Positions 16,433-25,691 of a stretch of DNA of 64,000 bases are shown piece after piece (the stretch's first letter is position 1; each line of letters opens with the position of its first letter). Position numbers and translations under genes: made by a program. The notes beneath the pieces are model-generated. The model saw nothing but the letters and a program-made list of their open reading frames with translations. It did not search any database and was not told the origin of the DNA. This DNA is from Burkholderiales bacterium (GTDB taxonomy: Bacteria > Pseudomonadota > Gammaproteobacteria > Burkholderiales > JAEUOS01): contig JAEUOR010000002.1 of NCBI GenBank assembly GCA_016790635.1, forward strand, positions 62,001-126,000, given 5' to 3'.

Positions 16433-18130
16433 ATGGGCGACGTCCTCTTCCTGGCCTTGCGGCGCCTGCGCGCGCCGCTTATCACCATCATCTGCGTCTA
16501 CGCGGTGTCGGTCGGCGGCCTCACGCTCATGCCAGGCGCGGATGCCCAGGGCCGGCCGGAGGCGATGAGCTTCTTTCACGCCTTCTACGTGATCAGCTAC
16601 ACCGCCACCACCATCGGCTTCGGCGAGTTGCCCAATCCTTTCACGGATGCGCAGCGCATGTGGGTGACCTTCTCGATCTACCTGTCGGTGGTGGCCTGGG
16701 CCTACACGCTCGGTTCGGTCATCGCGCTGGTCAACGACCGCACCTTTCGCTCGATGATGGCCAGGTCCCTTTTCATCCGGCGCGTGCGCGGCATCGGCGA
16801 ACCCTTCGTGATCATCTGTGGCTACGGGCAGAGTGGCGCGGCGCTGGCGCGCGCGCTGGACCGCGATGGCATGCGTGCTGTGATCGTCGAACCGCGCGAG
16901 GAACGGGTGGCGCTGCTGGTGCTCGAGGACTACGCGCATCCGCCGCTCGCGCTGGCGGCCGATGCCCGCCTGCCCGACGTGCTCACCGATTGCGGCATCC
17001 TGCTGCCGCAGTGCACCGCGCTGGTGGCATTGGCAGGCGATGACAATGTCAACCAGGCCGTCGCCATCGGCGCCCGCGTGCTCAACAACGACCTGCCGAT
17101 CGTCACGCGCGTCAAGAGTCATGAAGCCGAGGTCAACCTGGCCGGCTTCGCAGGCGTGCAGGTGGTCAACCCGTTCGAGACCTTCGCCATCAATCTGCGC
17201 ATGACCATGCGCGCGCCGGAGGTGTTGCAGGTCGAGGAGTGGCTGACAGGCGCACCGGGCACCGAGTGCCCGGCCTGCCTGGCGCTGCCGCGCGGGCGCT
17301 GGGTGCTGGTCGGCTTCGGCCGCTTCGGCCATGCGATCGCCTCGATGCTCGACGCCGAGGGCATCGAATGGCGCGCCTTCGACCCCGCTGCGGTGGAACC
17401 GGACGAAAAGCGCCTGGTGCGCGGAACGCTGGCCGATACGGTCCTGCGCGAGGCGGGCATCGACGGCGCGGACGTGCTGGTCGCGGGCGCATCGATCGAC
17501 GCCGTCAACCTGGGCGTATCGACCCTGGCGCGGCGCGCGCAACCCGACCTGTTCGTGATCATCCGCCAGAACCACGCGCAGGATCGTGCGCTGATCGAGG
17601 CGGCGCGCGCGGACCTGACCTTCGTGCAGTCCGAGATCATGGTCCACGAGTGCCTGCAACTGCTCAAGACCCCGATGCTCGGCCGCTTCATCGCGCACAT
17701 GCGCGCTGCCGGTCCCGAGCTGGCTCTCAAGACCATGGAGCGTGTGCTCGCCGGGTCCGGCGAGGGGGCGCCGCAGGCCTGGACTTTTGTCTGCGACGTC
17801 ATGGAACCCGGCATGTTCGCGGCGTTTTTCCAGCGTTCCGGAGATGCGCTGGCGATCGAACACCTGCTGCTCGATCCGACCAGTCCGGGCGAGCGCCTGC
17901 CGGCCAGCGCGCTGATGCTGGAGCGCGGCGGCCAGATCCACACGTTGCCCGCGGACGACACGGTGCTGAAGCCGGGTGATCGCCTCCTTTTCGTGGGTCT
18001 TGACGAGGCGCGCGCCCTGCAATCGCGCTATCTGTACGAGCCCGGCGCGGTGGCCTGGGTATGTTCCGGGCGCGAGCCGCCGCGCGGCCTGATCTTCCGC
18101 TGGTGGGCCCAGCACTCGCGCGCCGCGTGA
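16433..18130 (+). CDS. Potassium channel protein with tandem RCK/TrkA-N domains
   Basis: 565-residue channel. It has two N-terminal transmembrane helices (about 11-30 and 75-100) flanking a pore loop whose selectivity filter reads TATTIGFGELP instead of the usual TVGYGD. The first Rossmann RCK domain starts IICGYGQSGAALARAL (about 124-140). A second starts LVGFGRFGHAIASML (about 293-307). A TrkA-C-like end follows (HTLPADDTVLKPGDRLLFVG). RCK domains gate channels through nucleotides or ions. The start is the ATG at 16433, immediately ahead of the first helix. The stop overlaps the next gene by 4 nt. Cation selectivity of the altered filter is uncertain. Confidence 0.88.
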   Translation: MGDVLFLALRRLRAPLITIICVYAVSVGGLTLMPGADAQGRPEAMSFFHAFYVISYTATTIGFGELPNPFTDAQRMWVTFSIYLSVVAWAYTLGSVIALVNDRTFRSMMARSLFIRRVRGIGEPFVIICGYGQSGAALARALDRDGMRAVIVEPREERVALLVLEDYAHPPLALAADARLPDVLTDCGILLPQCTALVALAGDDNVNQAVAIGARVLNNDLPIVTRVKSHEAEVNLAGFAGVQVVNPFETFAINLRMTMRAPEVLQVEEWLTGAPGTECPACLALPRGRWVLVGFGRFGHAIASMLDAEGIEWRAFDPAAVEPDEKRLVRGTLADTVLREAGIDGADVLVAGASIDAVNLGVSTLARRAQPDLFVIIRQNHAQDRALIEAARADLTFVQSEIMVHECLQLLKTPMLGRFIAHMRAAGPELALKTMERVLAGSGEGAPQAWTFVCDVMEPGMFAAFFQRSGDALAIEHLLLDPTSPGERLPASALMLERGGQIHTLPADDTVLKPGDRLLFVGLDEARALQSRYLYEPGAVAWVCSGREPPRGLIFRWWAQHSRAA

Positions 18131-19023
18131 GCTTACCTGCCAGGGACGGCCGCGCCGGCGGCGGCGCCGCGATCTTCATGGTGATGGGCGCGTGCGCCTG
18201 CTTCGCGGCGCTCGACACCGGCAGCAAGTTCGTCAGTGCGACCGCACCGGTCATGATGGTGCTGTGGGTGCGCTACATCGTGCAGTTGGCATTCACCTTC
18301 GGCTACCTGTTGCCGCGCCAGGGCGGGTCGCCTTTTGCCACGCGCCATCCCCTGCTGCAGGTCCTGCGCGGCCTGCTGCTTCTGCTGTGCAGCGTGCTGG
18401 CCTTTCTTTGCCTCATGTTCCTGCCAGTGGGCGAGTTCACGGCGATCGTCATGATCAGCCCGATCGTGGTCACGCTGGCCTCGACGCTGCTGTTGCGCGA
18501 AAAGGTCTCGGCCTCGCGCTGGGGGATCGTCCTGGGCGGATTCATCGGCGTGCTCCTGGTGATACAGCCGGGCGCGGCGACCTTCACCTGGGCGATGCTG
18601 CTGCCGCTGGTGCTGGTGGGAACGAACGCGTCGTTCCAGCTCCTGACCAGCGTCCTCGCGAAGAGCGAGGAGGCCGGCACGACCCACTCGATCACGGGGA
18701 TGGTCGGCGCGCTGGTCACGACGCTGGCGCTGCCGTTCTTCTGGCGCCCGGATCAGTCGCTGGCGGTGTGGCTGGTGATCCTCGCCATGAGCGCGCTGGG
18801 CGCGGTCGGGCATTACCTCTTGATCGTCGCCTACACGCGCGCCACGCCGGCGCGCCTGACACCCTACCTGTACACGCAGATCGCGTTCGCCGCGCTGGCC
18901 GGGTGGGTGGCGTTCGGCCACGCGCCCGACGCGCTGGCGCTGGCCGGTTTCGGGGTCATCAGCGTCTGCGGCATGCTCGGCCCGTGGATCAGCGCGCGCG
19001 AAGCGCGCAATTCCGTGCACTGA
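18127..19023 (+). CDS. DMT-superfamily (EamA) transporter
   Basis: 298-residue protein with about ten hydrophobic helices arranged as two EamA repeats, starting AAIFMVMGACACFAALDTG and ending LALAGFGVISVCGMLGPW. These are usually exporters of small metabolites or amino acids. The start is a GTG at 18127 overlapping the channel stop (GTGA), so it is translationally coupled to the channel gene. It is convergent with acetoacetyl-CoA synthetase. The substrate is unknown. Confidence 0.88.
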   Translation: MSLPARDGRAGGGAAIFMVMGACACFAALDTGSKFVSATAPVMMVLWVRYIVQLAFTFGYLLPRQGGSPFATRHPLLQVLRGLLLLLCSVLAFLCLMFLPVGEFTAIVMISPIVVTLASTLLLREKVSASRWGIVLGGFIGVLLVIQPGAATFTWAMLLPLVLVGTNASFQLLTSVLAKSEEAGTTHSITGMVGALVTTLALPFFWRPDQSLAVWLVILAMSALGAVGHYLLIVAYTRATPARLTPYLYTQIAFAALAGWVAFGHAPDALALAGFGVISVCGMLGPWISAREARNSVH

Positions 19024-19026
19024 GCT

Positions 19027-19058
19027 GCGTGGCGCGGGCGCACGGCGCCGCGCCACGC
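19027..19058. terminator. GC-rich inverted repeat between convergent genes
   Basis: GCGTGGCGCGG (19027-19037) pairs perfectly over 11 bp with 19048-19058 around a 10-nt loop, in the 54-bp gap between two convergent genes. It is followed by four direct CGCCA repeats (19051-19070). There is no T tract, so it may act as a weak bidirectional or Rho-assisted terminator. Confidence 0.45.
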
Positions 19059-19077
19059 CACGCCACGCCACGCCCGT

Positions 19078-21060
19078 TCACGCGCGGCGCTCGCGCTCGG
19101 CGGCGAAGGCGATGAACCACGCCAGGCTTGCGGGGTTGACCATCGAGTCGCGGTTGACCACCTTTTCCAGCGCCTGGCCCAGCAGCAGGCGCTTGATCGG
19201 CACCTCGAGCTTCTTGCCGTTCAGGGTGCGCGGTACCTCCGGAATCGCAAAGATGTCGTTGGGCACGTGGCGCGCCGAAAGGTCGGCGCGCACGCGGCCC
19301 TTGATGCGCTCCCTGAGTTCGTCGGTCAACTGTGCGCCCTCGCGCAGCACGACGAAAAGCGGCATCCACGACTCGCGGCCCAGGTACTCCAGATCGACCA
19401 CCAGGCTGTCGGCCACCTCCGGCACGGCCTCGACGACGCGATAGATCTCGGCCGAGCCCATGCGGATGCCGTGACGGTTGATGGTCGAGTCGCTGCGCCC
19501 GTAGATGATGGCCCCGCCGCGCGGCGTGATCTTGATCCAGTCGCCGTGACGCCACACGCCGGGGTAGGTGTCGTAGTAGCTCTCGAAATAGCGCTTGCCG
19601 TCGTGGTCGTTCCAGAAGTACAGCGGGAACGAGGGCATCGGCAGGGCGCACACCAGTTCGCCGACCTCGTCGGTCAAGGCGCGGCCGCCGTCGTCGTACG
19701 CGTAGATCGCGGCGCCCAGGCAGCGGCACTGCATCTCGCCGGCGTACTGCGGCAGGATCGGGCAGGCGCCGACGAAGGCGGCGCCGGGGTCGGTGCCGCC
19801 CGAGATCGACGCGAGCAGGATGTCGGCGTTGATCTTTTCGTAGACCCAGCGGTAGCCATCCACCGGCAGGGGGGATCCGGTCGAGCCGATGGCGCGGATG
19901 CGGCTGACATCGGTGATGGCGCGCGGCTCGATCCCCGCCTTCATGCACTGCGCGATGTAGGCCGCCGAGGCGCCGAAAAAGGTAGCCCCGGCGCGTTCGG
20001 CGAACTTCCACAGCCGGCTCATGTCCGGATACCCCGGGTTGCCGTCGAACTGCAGTACCGTGGCGCCGACGTTCATCGTGTTGACCAGGAGGTTCCAGAC
20101 GATCCAGTTGGTCGAGGAGAACCACAGGAAGCGATCCTCGCTGCCCACGTCCAGGTGCAGGTCGGTGCCCTTGATCGCCTCGATGACGGTGCCGCCGTGG
20201 CCGTGCACGATGGGCTTGGGCATGCCGGTGGTGCCCGACGAGTACACCACCCACAACGGGTGGTCGAACGGCACCTGCGCGAACTCGAGCGTGGCCGGGC
20301 TAGCGACCGCCTCGGCCCAAGCCATGCCGCCTTGATACGCGTCGGCGCGCGCCGACGGATCGAGGTAGGGCACGAGGATAACGTTGGTCATGGAGGGCAG
20401 CGCTTGCGCGATCTCGGCGACGACGCCGCGGCGGTCGAAATCGCGCCCTCCGTAGCGGTAGCCGTCGACGGCCAAGAGCACCTTGGGTTCGATCTGGCGA
20501 AAGCGGTCGATGACCGAAATGTGCCCCATGTCGGGTGAGGCGGAGGACCAGATCGCGCCGATGGATGTGACCGCCAGCAGCGCGACGATGGTCTGCGGGA
20601 TGTTGGGCATGTAGGCGACCACGCGGTCGCCCTCGACTACGCCCATGCGCCGCAAGGTGGCAGCCAGCGCCGCGACATCAGCCGCCAGGCGGTCCCAGGT
20701 CACCTCGGTGTACGGCACCAGTTCGGACTCGAACGCGATCGCGGCCTTGCCGGGGCGGGCGTGGCGCAACATGCACTCGGCATAGTTGAGTCGCGCGCCC
20801 TCGAACCAGCGCGTGCCCGGCATCTTGCGCTCGGCCAGGACGCGTGTGTATGGTGTCGAATGCGGGATCGCGTAGTAGTCCCACAGCGCGCCCCAGAATG
20901 CCTCGACCTCGTCGACCGACCATTGCCAGAGCGCATGGTAGTCATTGAACTTGAGTCCCCTGTGCTCGGACAGCCAGGCGAGGAAGCGCGTCATGCGGGC
21001 GCGTTCCAGGCGTTGCGGCGAGGGCTGCCACAGGAGGGTTCCTTCGACGATGGCGTTCAT
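19078..21060 (-). CDS. Acetoacetyl-CoA synthetase (acetoacetate-CoA ligase)
   Basis: 660-residue ANL-superfamily ligase activating acetoacetate with ATP and CoA. Features are the N-terminal ACAS-type region (WRWSxx-like HALWQWSVDEVEAFW), the P-loop YSSGTTGMPKPIVHGHGG, SISGGTDPGAAFVG, and the YGRSDSTINRHGIRMGSAEIY hinge region. The C-terminal catalytic lysine segment is PRTLNGKKLEVPIKRLL. The length is typical of the family. It is likely used for ketone-body or PHB-derived acetoacetate. It lies 48 bp downstream of the esterase-mog-darP operon on the opposite side of that operon's 3' end, in the same orientation. Confidence 0.93.
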   Translation of the reverse strand: MNAIVEGTLLWQPSPQRLERARMTRFLAWLSEHRGLKFNDYHALWQWSVDEVEAFWGALWDYYAIPHSTPYTRVLAERKMPGTRWFEGARLNYAECMLRHARPGKAAIAFESELVPYTEVTWDRLAADVAALAATLRRMGVVEGDRVVAYMPNIPQTIVALLAVTSIGAIWSSASPDMGHISVIDRFRQIEPKVLLAVDGYRYGGRDFDRRGVVAEIAQALPSMTNVILVPYLDPSARADAYQGGMAWAEAVASPATLEFAQVPFDHPLWVVYSSGTTGMPKPIVHGHGGTVIEAIKGTDLHLDVGSEDRFLWFSSTNWIVWNLLVNTMNVGATVLQFDGNPGYPDMSRLWKFAERAGATFFGASAAYIAQCMKAGIEPRAITDVSRIRAIGSTGSPLPVDGYRWVYEKINADILLASISGGTDPGAAFVGACPILPQYAGEMQCRCLGAAIYAYDDGGRALTDEVGELVCALPMPSFPLYFWNDHDGKRYFESYYDTYPGVWRHGDWIKITPRGGAIIYGRSDSTINRHGIRMGSAEIYRVVEAVPEVADSLVVDLEYLGRESWMPLFVVLREGAQLTDELRERIKGRVRADLSARHVPNDIFAIPEVPRTLNGKKLEVPIKRLLLGQALEKVVNRDSMVNPASLAWFIAFAAERERRA

Positions 21061-21108
21061 GGCGATTCCTTGTCGGGGTCGTCGGGGCTGGCTCGAGAGC
21101 CGTCCGGC

Positions 21109-21789
21109 TCAGGTCAGCACGCGCTCGAGCCAGGCGCGGATGTCGCGCAGTTCCTCGAGGCACACCGAATGTTCCATTGCGTAGTCATGCCACTCGACCG
21201 ACACGCCCTGCGCGGCCAGGGCATCGCGCGAGTGCCGGGCACGCGAGAGGACGACCACCGCGTCTTCGCGCCCGTGCGCCATGAAGACCGGCTGCGAGCG
21301 CCCGGCCGCGGTCGCTTCGGCGGCCACGGTCGCTGCCAAGGGAAGGTAGGAAGACAGCACCATCAGTCCAGCCAGCGGTTCGGCCTGGCGCAGGCCGGCC
21401 TGCAGGGTGATCGCGCCGCCCTGCGAAAAACCTGCCAGGACGATGCGATCGCGTGTGATGCCACGTCCGACTTCGCGCTCGATCAGCGCCTGCGTGACCG
21501 CCTGGCTCTCGCGCAAGCCGGCCTCGTCCTCCTGGCGGCCCAGGTCGGTCTGGCGGATGTCATACCAGGCGCGCATGACCATGCCGCCGTTGATTGTGAC
21601 AGGACGCATGGGTGCGTGCGGGAAGACGAAGCGCACTCCGCCGGACAGGCCCGGCAGGGCATTGACCTCCAGTTCCTTGACCACCGGCACGAAGTCATAG
21701 CCGTCGGCGCCCAGGCCGTGCAGCCAGATCACCGCGGCGCCCGGCGCGCTGCCGGTGGCGACCTCGACACATTCGGGCAGGGTGCTCAT
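21109..21789 (-). CDS. Carboxylesterase / phospholipase (alpha/beta hydrolase, Est/YpfH type)
   Basis: 226-residue alpha/beta hydrolase of the carboxylesterase-2 family. It has IWLHGLGADGYDFVPVV near the N-terminus, PHAPMRPVTINGG, the nucleophile motif GFSQGG, an Asp candidate in HGREDAVV, and His in MEHSVCLEE. These enzymes hydrolyse short-chain esters or lysophospholipids. Its ATG overlaps the mog stop (ATGA), so it is the last gene of the darP-mog-esterase operon. Confidence 0.9.
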   Translation of the reverse strand: MSTLPECVEVATGSAPGAAVIWLHGLGADGYDFVPVVKELEVNALPGLSGGVRFVFPHAPMRPVTINGGMVMRAWYDIRQTDLGRQEDEAGLRESQAVTQALIEREVGRGITRDRIVLAGFSQGGAITLQAGLRQAEPLAGLMVLSSYLPLAATVAAEATAAGRSQPVFMAHGREDAVVVLSRARHSRDALAAQGVSVEWHDYAMEHSVCLEELRDIRAWLERVLT

Positions 21790-22424
21790 GGAAGGGCCTT
21801 GAGGGGAAGGGTGTCGCGCGCGCGCACCGCGGCCTTGGGCCGGAATGCCTTGCAGACGCGTTCGTCGGTCTCGATGTAGGGGCCGCCGATCAGATCGATG
21901 CAGTACGGGATCGCGGCGAAGATGCCGGCCGCCACCAGGCGGCCGTCCGCATCGCGCAGGCCTTCCAGCGTTTCGCGGATGGCCTTGGGCTGGCCCGGCA
22001 GGTTGACGATCAGCGCGCCGCGGCTCTGGTCGGGCGCAAAGCGGATCACACCCACCTGGCGCGAGAGGATCGCGGTGGGAACGAAGCGTAGCGAAATCTG
22101 CCGCATCTGTTCGCCGAAGCCCGGCATCTCCTTGTGCGCGACCGCGAGCGTCGCCTCGGGCGTCACGTCGCGCAACGCCGGGCCGGTGCCGCCGGTGGTG
22201 AGCACCAGGTCGCAGGCAGCGACGTCGACCAGATCGATGAGCGTGGCTTCAATGACCGCCCGCTCGTCCGGGATCAGGCGTTCGGTCGCCTCCCAGGGCG
22301 TGAGCAGAACCCCATCGAGCCAGCTGCGCAAGCCCGGCAGGCCCTCGTCCTTGTACACGCCGGCCGAGGCGCGGTCGCTGGCCGAGACCAGGCCCACGCG
22401 CAAAGGGCGATCGAGAAGGTTCAT
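21786..22424 (-). CDS. mog: Molybdopterin adenylyltransferase
   Basis: 212-residue MogA/MoaB-fold protein that adenylylates molybdopterin before metal insertion. The family motifs VGLVSASDRASAGVYKDEG and LTTGGTGPALRDVTPEAT are clear, as is the later EMPGFGEQMR. The ATG at 22424 shares one base with the stop of darP (TGATG). A TTG one codon earlier is less likely. The cofactor it helps make would be needed by the formate dehydrogenase alpha subunit elsewhere in the window, though mog serves all molybdoenzymes. Confidence 0.93.
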   Translation of the reverse strand: MNLLDRPLRVGLVSASDRASAGVYKDEGLPGLRSWLDGVLLTPWEATERLIPDERAVIEATLIDLVDVAACDLVLTTGGTGPALRDVTPEATLAVAHKEMPGFGEQMRQISLRFVPTAILSRQVGVIRFAPDQSRGALIVNLPGQPKAIRETLEGLRDADGRLVAAGIFAAIPYCIDLIGGPYIETDERVCKAFRPKAAVRARDTLPLKALP

Positions 22425-22993
22425 CAAGACTCCGGATCTTCAGTGGTCGACTCTGAGGCCGCTTGGCCGGTGGCCATGGCCGCGCGGATGGCGCGATACA
22501 GCTCGCGATAGTCGCGCGCCACGCGCCCCGAGCTGCGGTCGCCGCCCGCGCCGCGCACCAGGCTGCGCAGGTGCTGCATGTCGCTTGCGGGATGCGCGGC
22601 TGCAAACTCTGTCATGGCGCCGGCCTCGCCCAGCAGGCGTTCGCGCCAGCGCTCGGCCGTGTGCATCGCGGCCACCTCGCTGCGGGAGGCGCCGGAAAAG
22701 CGCTCCAGGGCCTGGATGAGAGGCGCGGGATCGACATCGCGCATGAGCTTGCCGATCAACTGCATTTGGCGGCGCGCGCCTTCATGCGCCGTGATGCGCT
22801 TGTAGTCTGTCAGCGCATCGGCCAGGCGCTCGGGCAGGTCCAGTTCGGCGATGCGATCGGCCGACAGCGTGGCCAGGCGCGCACCGAGCCCCTGCAACGC
22901 GGTCATGTCGCGTTTTCTCTGCGACTTGCTCGGGCCATCGTAAACCAGTGGCGGGGCGGGGCGCGGGTCGACCAGCAGGGTGCGCTTACGCAT
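22424..22993 (-). CDS. darP: Ribosome-associated protein DarP/YjgA (DUF615)
   Basis: 189-residue highly charged protein of the DarP (YjgA) family, which promotes late 50S subunit assembly. Typical segments are SKSQRKRDMTALQGLG, LPERLADALTDYKRITAHEGARRQMQLIGKLMR and the C-terminal HLRSLVRGAGGD. It is divergent from pmbA across about 95 bp. This darP/pmbA pairing with mog downstream is a familiar betaproteobacterial arrangement. Confidence 0.93.
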   Translation of the reverse strand: MRKRTLLVDPRPAPPLVYDGPSKSQRKRDMTALQGLGARLATLSADRIAELDLPERLADALTDYKRITAHEGARRQMQLIGKLMRDVDPAPLIQALERFSGASRSEVAAMHTAERWRERLLGEAGAMTEFAAAHPASDMQHLRSLVRGAGGDRSSGRVARDYRELYRAIRAAMATGQAASESTTEDPES

Positions 22994-23033
22994 GATTGCG
23001 ACAGACGTGCAAGGCTAGGAGAGGGTGCTTTCG

Positions 23034-23039
23034 TATAAT
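23034..23039 (+). promoter_or_regulatory. Candidate -10 element for pmbA
   Basis: TATAAT in an AT-rich pocket (TATAATTATAGG) of the divergent darP/pmbA region. It would place transcription start near 23046. The -35 is not recognisable. Confidence 0.4.
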
Positions 23040-23087
23040 TATAGGTTTGCTGATGGTCGCGCCATGCGCGTGGCCTTACAGACCGCC

Positions 23088-24443
23088 ATGGCCACTGCCA
23101 GATTCTCGTTTCCTGTCGATCACCTCAAATCGCTCGCCACCGACGCCCTGGCGCACGCCCGTTCGCTGGGTGCGACCGCGGCCGAGGCGGAGGCCTCGGA
23201 AGGCTACGGCCTGTCGGTCACCGCGCGCATGGGCGAGGTCGAGACCATCGAGCACAACCGCGACAAGTCGTTCTCTGTCACGGTCTACATCGGCACGCGC
23301 AAGGGTTACGCGAGCAGTTCGGACTTCTCGACTGCGGCAGTGCGGTCCGCGGTCGAGGCGGCGCGCAACATCGCGCGCTTCACCGCCGAGGACGATTGCG
23401 CCGGGCTGGCGGACCCTGCCCTGCTCGCCCGCGACTGGGCCGACCCGGACCTGCTGCATCCCTGGGAGATCGATGTGCCCGCGGCCATCGACCTCGCACG
23501 GCGCACCGAGGCTGCGGCATTGGCCGTCAGCCCGATGATCCGCAATTCCGAAGGGGCCAGTGTGTCGGCGCAGCATTCGCAGTTCGCCTACGCGAACAGC
23601 CACGGTTTCGTCGGCGGCTACCCGAGTTCGCGTCACTACGTCTCGTGCTCGGTGATCGCCGCCAAAAGCGCGCGCGCCAAGAACGCCATGCAGCGCGACG
23701 ACTGGTATGCCGGTGGCCGCGATGCGCGCGATTTTCCTGCCGTCGAGCGCATCGGCGATTACGCTGCCAGGCGGGCCCTGGCGCGCCTGGGCGCGAAGCG
23801 CATCTCGACGAGACAATGCCCGGTGCTGTTCGAGGCGCCGCTCGCGACCGGTCTTACCGGCGCCTTGGTGTCGGCGGCCAGCGGCGGCAGCCTGTATCGC
23901 AAGGCATCGTTCCTGCTCGATGCGCTGGGGCGCGAGATTTTCGCGCCGCACATCGACATCAGCGAGGACCCGACGACCAAGAACGGGCTGGCTTCCGGCC
24001 CGTTCGACAACGAGGGAGTGGCGACGCACGCGCGCAAGGTGGTCGAACGCGGCGTTCTCAAGGGCTACTTCCTGTCCACTTATTCGGCCAGGAAACTCGG
24101 CATGCAGAGCACCGGCAACGCCGGCGGGGCAGCCAACCTGACCATGCACGCGACCGGGAACGAGGATTTCGTCGGCATGCTCAGGCGCCTCGGCACCGGA
24201 CTCCTGGTCACCGACCTCATGGGGCACGGTCTCAACACCGTGACCGGCGACTATTCGCGCGGGGCGGCCGGCTACTGGGTCGAAGGCGGGGAGATTGTCG
24301 CGCCGGTCGAGGAGATCACCATTGCCGGCAACATGAAGGACATGTTTCGCGGCATCGTTGCCGTCGGCGCGGATGCGATCACGCGCGGCAGCGTCACGAC
24401 CGGGTCGGTGCTGATCGACCGCATGACCATCGCCGGCGCCTGA
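23088..24443 (+). CDS. pmbA: Metalloprotease-related protein PmbA (TldE)
   Basis: 451-residue TldD/TldE-family protein. With TldD it forms a heterodimeric peptidase that degrades unfolded or antitoxin peptides and matures microcin-like peptides. Seen here are GLSVTARMGEVETIEHNRDKS, GTRKGYASSSDFS, GLASGPFDNEGVATHARKVV and the C-terminal GNMKDMFRGIVAVG. The ATG at 23088 gives the usual 450-residue length. The in-frame ATG at 23064 is an alternative that adds eight residues. It ends at a shared strong terminator. Confidence 0.92.
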   Translation: MATARFSFPVDHLKSLATDALAHARSLGATAAEAEASEGYGLSVTARMGEVETIEHNRDKSFSVTVYIGTRKGYASSSDFSTAAVRSAVEAARNIARFTAEDDCAGLADPALLARDWADPDLLHPWEIDVPAAIDLARRTEAAALAVSPMIRNSEGASVSAQHSQFAYANSHGFVGGYPSSRHYVSCSVIAAKSARAKNAMQRDDWYAGGRDARDFPAVERIGDYAARRALARLGAKRISTRQCPVLFEAPLATGLTGALVSAASGGSLYRKASFLLDALGREIFAPHIDISEDPTTKNGLASGPFDNEGVATHARKVVERGVLKGYFLSTYSARKLGMQSTGNAGGAANLTMHATGNEDFVGMLRRLGTGLLVTDLMGHGLNTVTGDYSRGAAGYWVEGGEIVAPVEEITIAGNMKDMFRGIVAVGADAITRGSVTTGSVLIDRMTIAGA

Positions 24444-24453
24444 ACTCCGGGGC

Positions 24454-24480
24454 AAAAAAAAGCGGCCCGCAGGCCGCTTT
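24454..24480. terminator. Bidirectional intrinsic terminator between pmbA and TRAP binding-protein gene 1
   Basis: AAAGCGGCC (24459-24467), loop CGCA, GGCCGCTTT (24472-24480), preceded by a run of eight A (24454-24461). On the minus strand this reads as a GC-rich stem followed by U8, a strong terminator for the leftward TRAP operon. On the plus strand it ends pmbA with a shorter T run. Confidence 0.85.
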
Positions 24481-24499
24481 CGAGAGAAGTGCGTGACGC

Positions 24500-25648
24500 C
24501 TATTTCTTGGCGTCCTTCTTGGCATCCTTCTTCCCCGCCGGCGCGCCGGCCTCGTTGCCCCAGTAGTAGTTGGCGGCAAACGAGTAGGGCGGGAACATGT
24601 AGCGCTTGGCCGGCACGACCTTGGACGCGTACTCGCGCTGCGAGTCGTAGATCTTCTTGAAGAGCGGGTTTTTGTCCGACTCCTCCTTGGCCACCTCGTC
24701 CCAGGCCTTGAGCGTCGCGGTCAGGATGTCGGCCGGGGTGCGGCGGATGATCGCGCCCTTCACCTTGATCATCTCCTCGATCGCGTCGGCGTTCTGCTTT
24801 TGCCAGCGCACGCCGAAGCGCACGAAGGTCTCGGTGGTCGCCGAGCGGATCGCTTCCTGCTGCTGGGCCGTCAGGCCTTTCCAGACCTCGGTGTTGATGA
24901 TCAGCTCGCCGATCGAGTTGTTCTCGTGCATGCCGGGCGTGTAGTGGTACTTGAAGACCCCGGGCAGGCCCAGGCGCAGGTCTTCGATGCCGCCGACCCA
25001 TTCGGCGCAGTCGATCACGCCGCGCTGCGCCGCCGGCACGATTTCGCCGCCGGGCATGTTGACCACCGCCATGCCGAGCTTGGCATAGACCTCGGTATTG
25101 AGCCCGGTCTGGCGGCACTTGAGGCCCTTTAAGTCGGCGACCGACTTCAACTCCTTCTTGAACCAGCCGAGCGCCTGCGGCGAAGACGGCAGGATCGGGA
25201 AGGCCATCACGTTGAGCTTCAGGGTGTTCTGGTAGAAGTCGTTCCACATGTCCAGCCCGCCGCCTTCGTACAGCCAGCCCAGGTAGTCCATGTGGTCCAT
25301 GCCGAACGGGCCGCCGGGCGGCCCCGAGAAAAGCGCGGCGGCCTTGTTCTTGCCGACCCAGTAGTAGGCGACGCCGTGGCCGCCGTCGATGACCTTCTTG
25401 GAGGTCGCGTCCAGAATCTCGAAGGGCGGCACGATCTGGCCCGCCGCCATGGTCTCGATCTTGAGCGAGCCGCCGGTCAGCTTGTCGACACGCTCGCCGA
25501 AGTAGCGGAAATTGTCCTGCAGCGTCAGTGCCGCCGGCCAGGTCGACTGCATCTTGAGGGTCTTGGGCGCAGGCGCCTGGGCCAGTGCCGTGCCGCAGGT
25601 CAAGAGTGCGGCGGCGCACGCGGCGCCGAGTTGCTTCATGGGTGTCAT
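24500..25648 (-). CDS. TRAP transporter substrate-binding protein (DctP family), paralog 1
   Basis: 382-residue periplasmic receptor. The signal peptide is MTPMKQLGAACAAALLTCG...ALA, and the mature protein begins near LKMQSTWPAALTLQ. Conserved features are SLKIETMAAGQIVPPFEILD, GLKCRQTG, the CAEWVGGIEDLRLGL segment and YHYTPGMHENN. This pattern is that of the 2-oxoacid/mannitol-chloroaromatic DctP subgroup. The C-terminus is lysine-rich (KKDAKKDAKK), which is unusual. The start is ATG at 25648; a 62-residue extension lacks a signal sequence. It is the last gene of the dctQ-dctM-dctP order. Confidence 0.92.
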   Translation of the reverse strand: MTPMKQLGAACAAALLTCGTALAQAPAPKTLKMQSTWPAALTLQDNFRYFGERVDKLTGGSLKIETMAAGQIVPPFEILDATSKKVIDGGHGVAYYWVGKNKAAALFSGPPGGPFGMDHMDYLGWLYEGGGLDMWNDFYQNTLKLNVMAFPILPSSPQALGWFKKELKSVADLKGLKCRQTGLNTEVYAKLGMAVVNMPGGEIVPAAQRGVIDCAEWVGGIEDLRLGLPGVFKYHYTPGMHENNSIGELIINTEVWKGLTAQQQEAIRSATTETFVRFGVRWQKQNADAIEEMIKVKGAIIRRTPADILTATLKAWDEVAKEESDKNPLFKKIYDSQREYASKVVPAKRYMFPPYSFAANYYWGNEAGAPAGKKDAKKDAKK

Positions 25649-25691
25649 GCGAGGTTCTCCGTGGTTGATGGGCCGTGCGCTCGGGCCCGGA

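Noticed and set aside
19051..19070. CGCCA direct repeats considered as a CRISPR or mobile-element repeat
   Set aside because: Only four 5-bp units, no spacers, located between convergent genes. It is more likely part of a terminator region or slippage-prone DNA.
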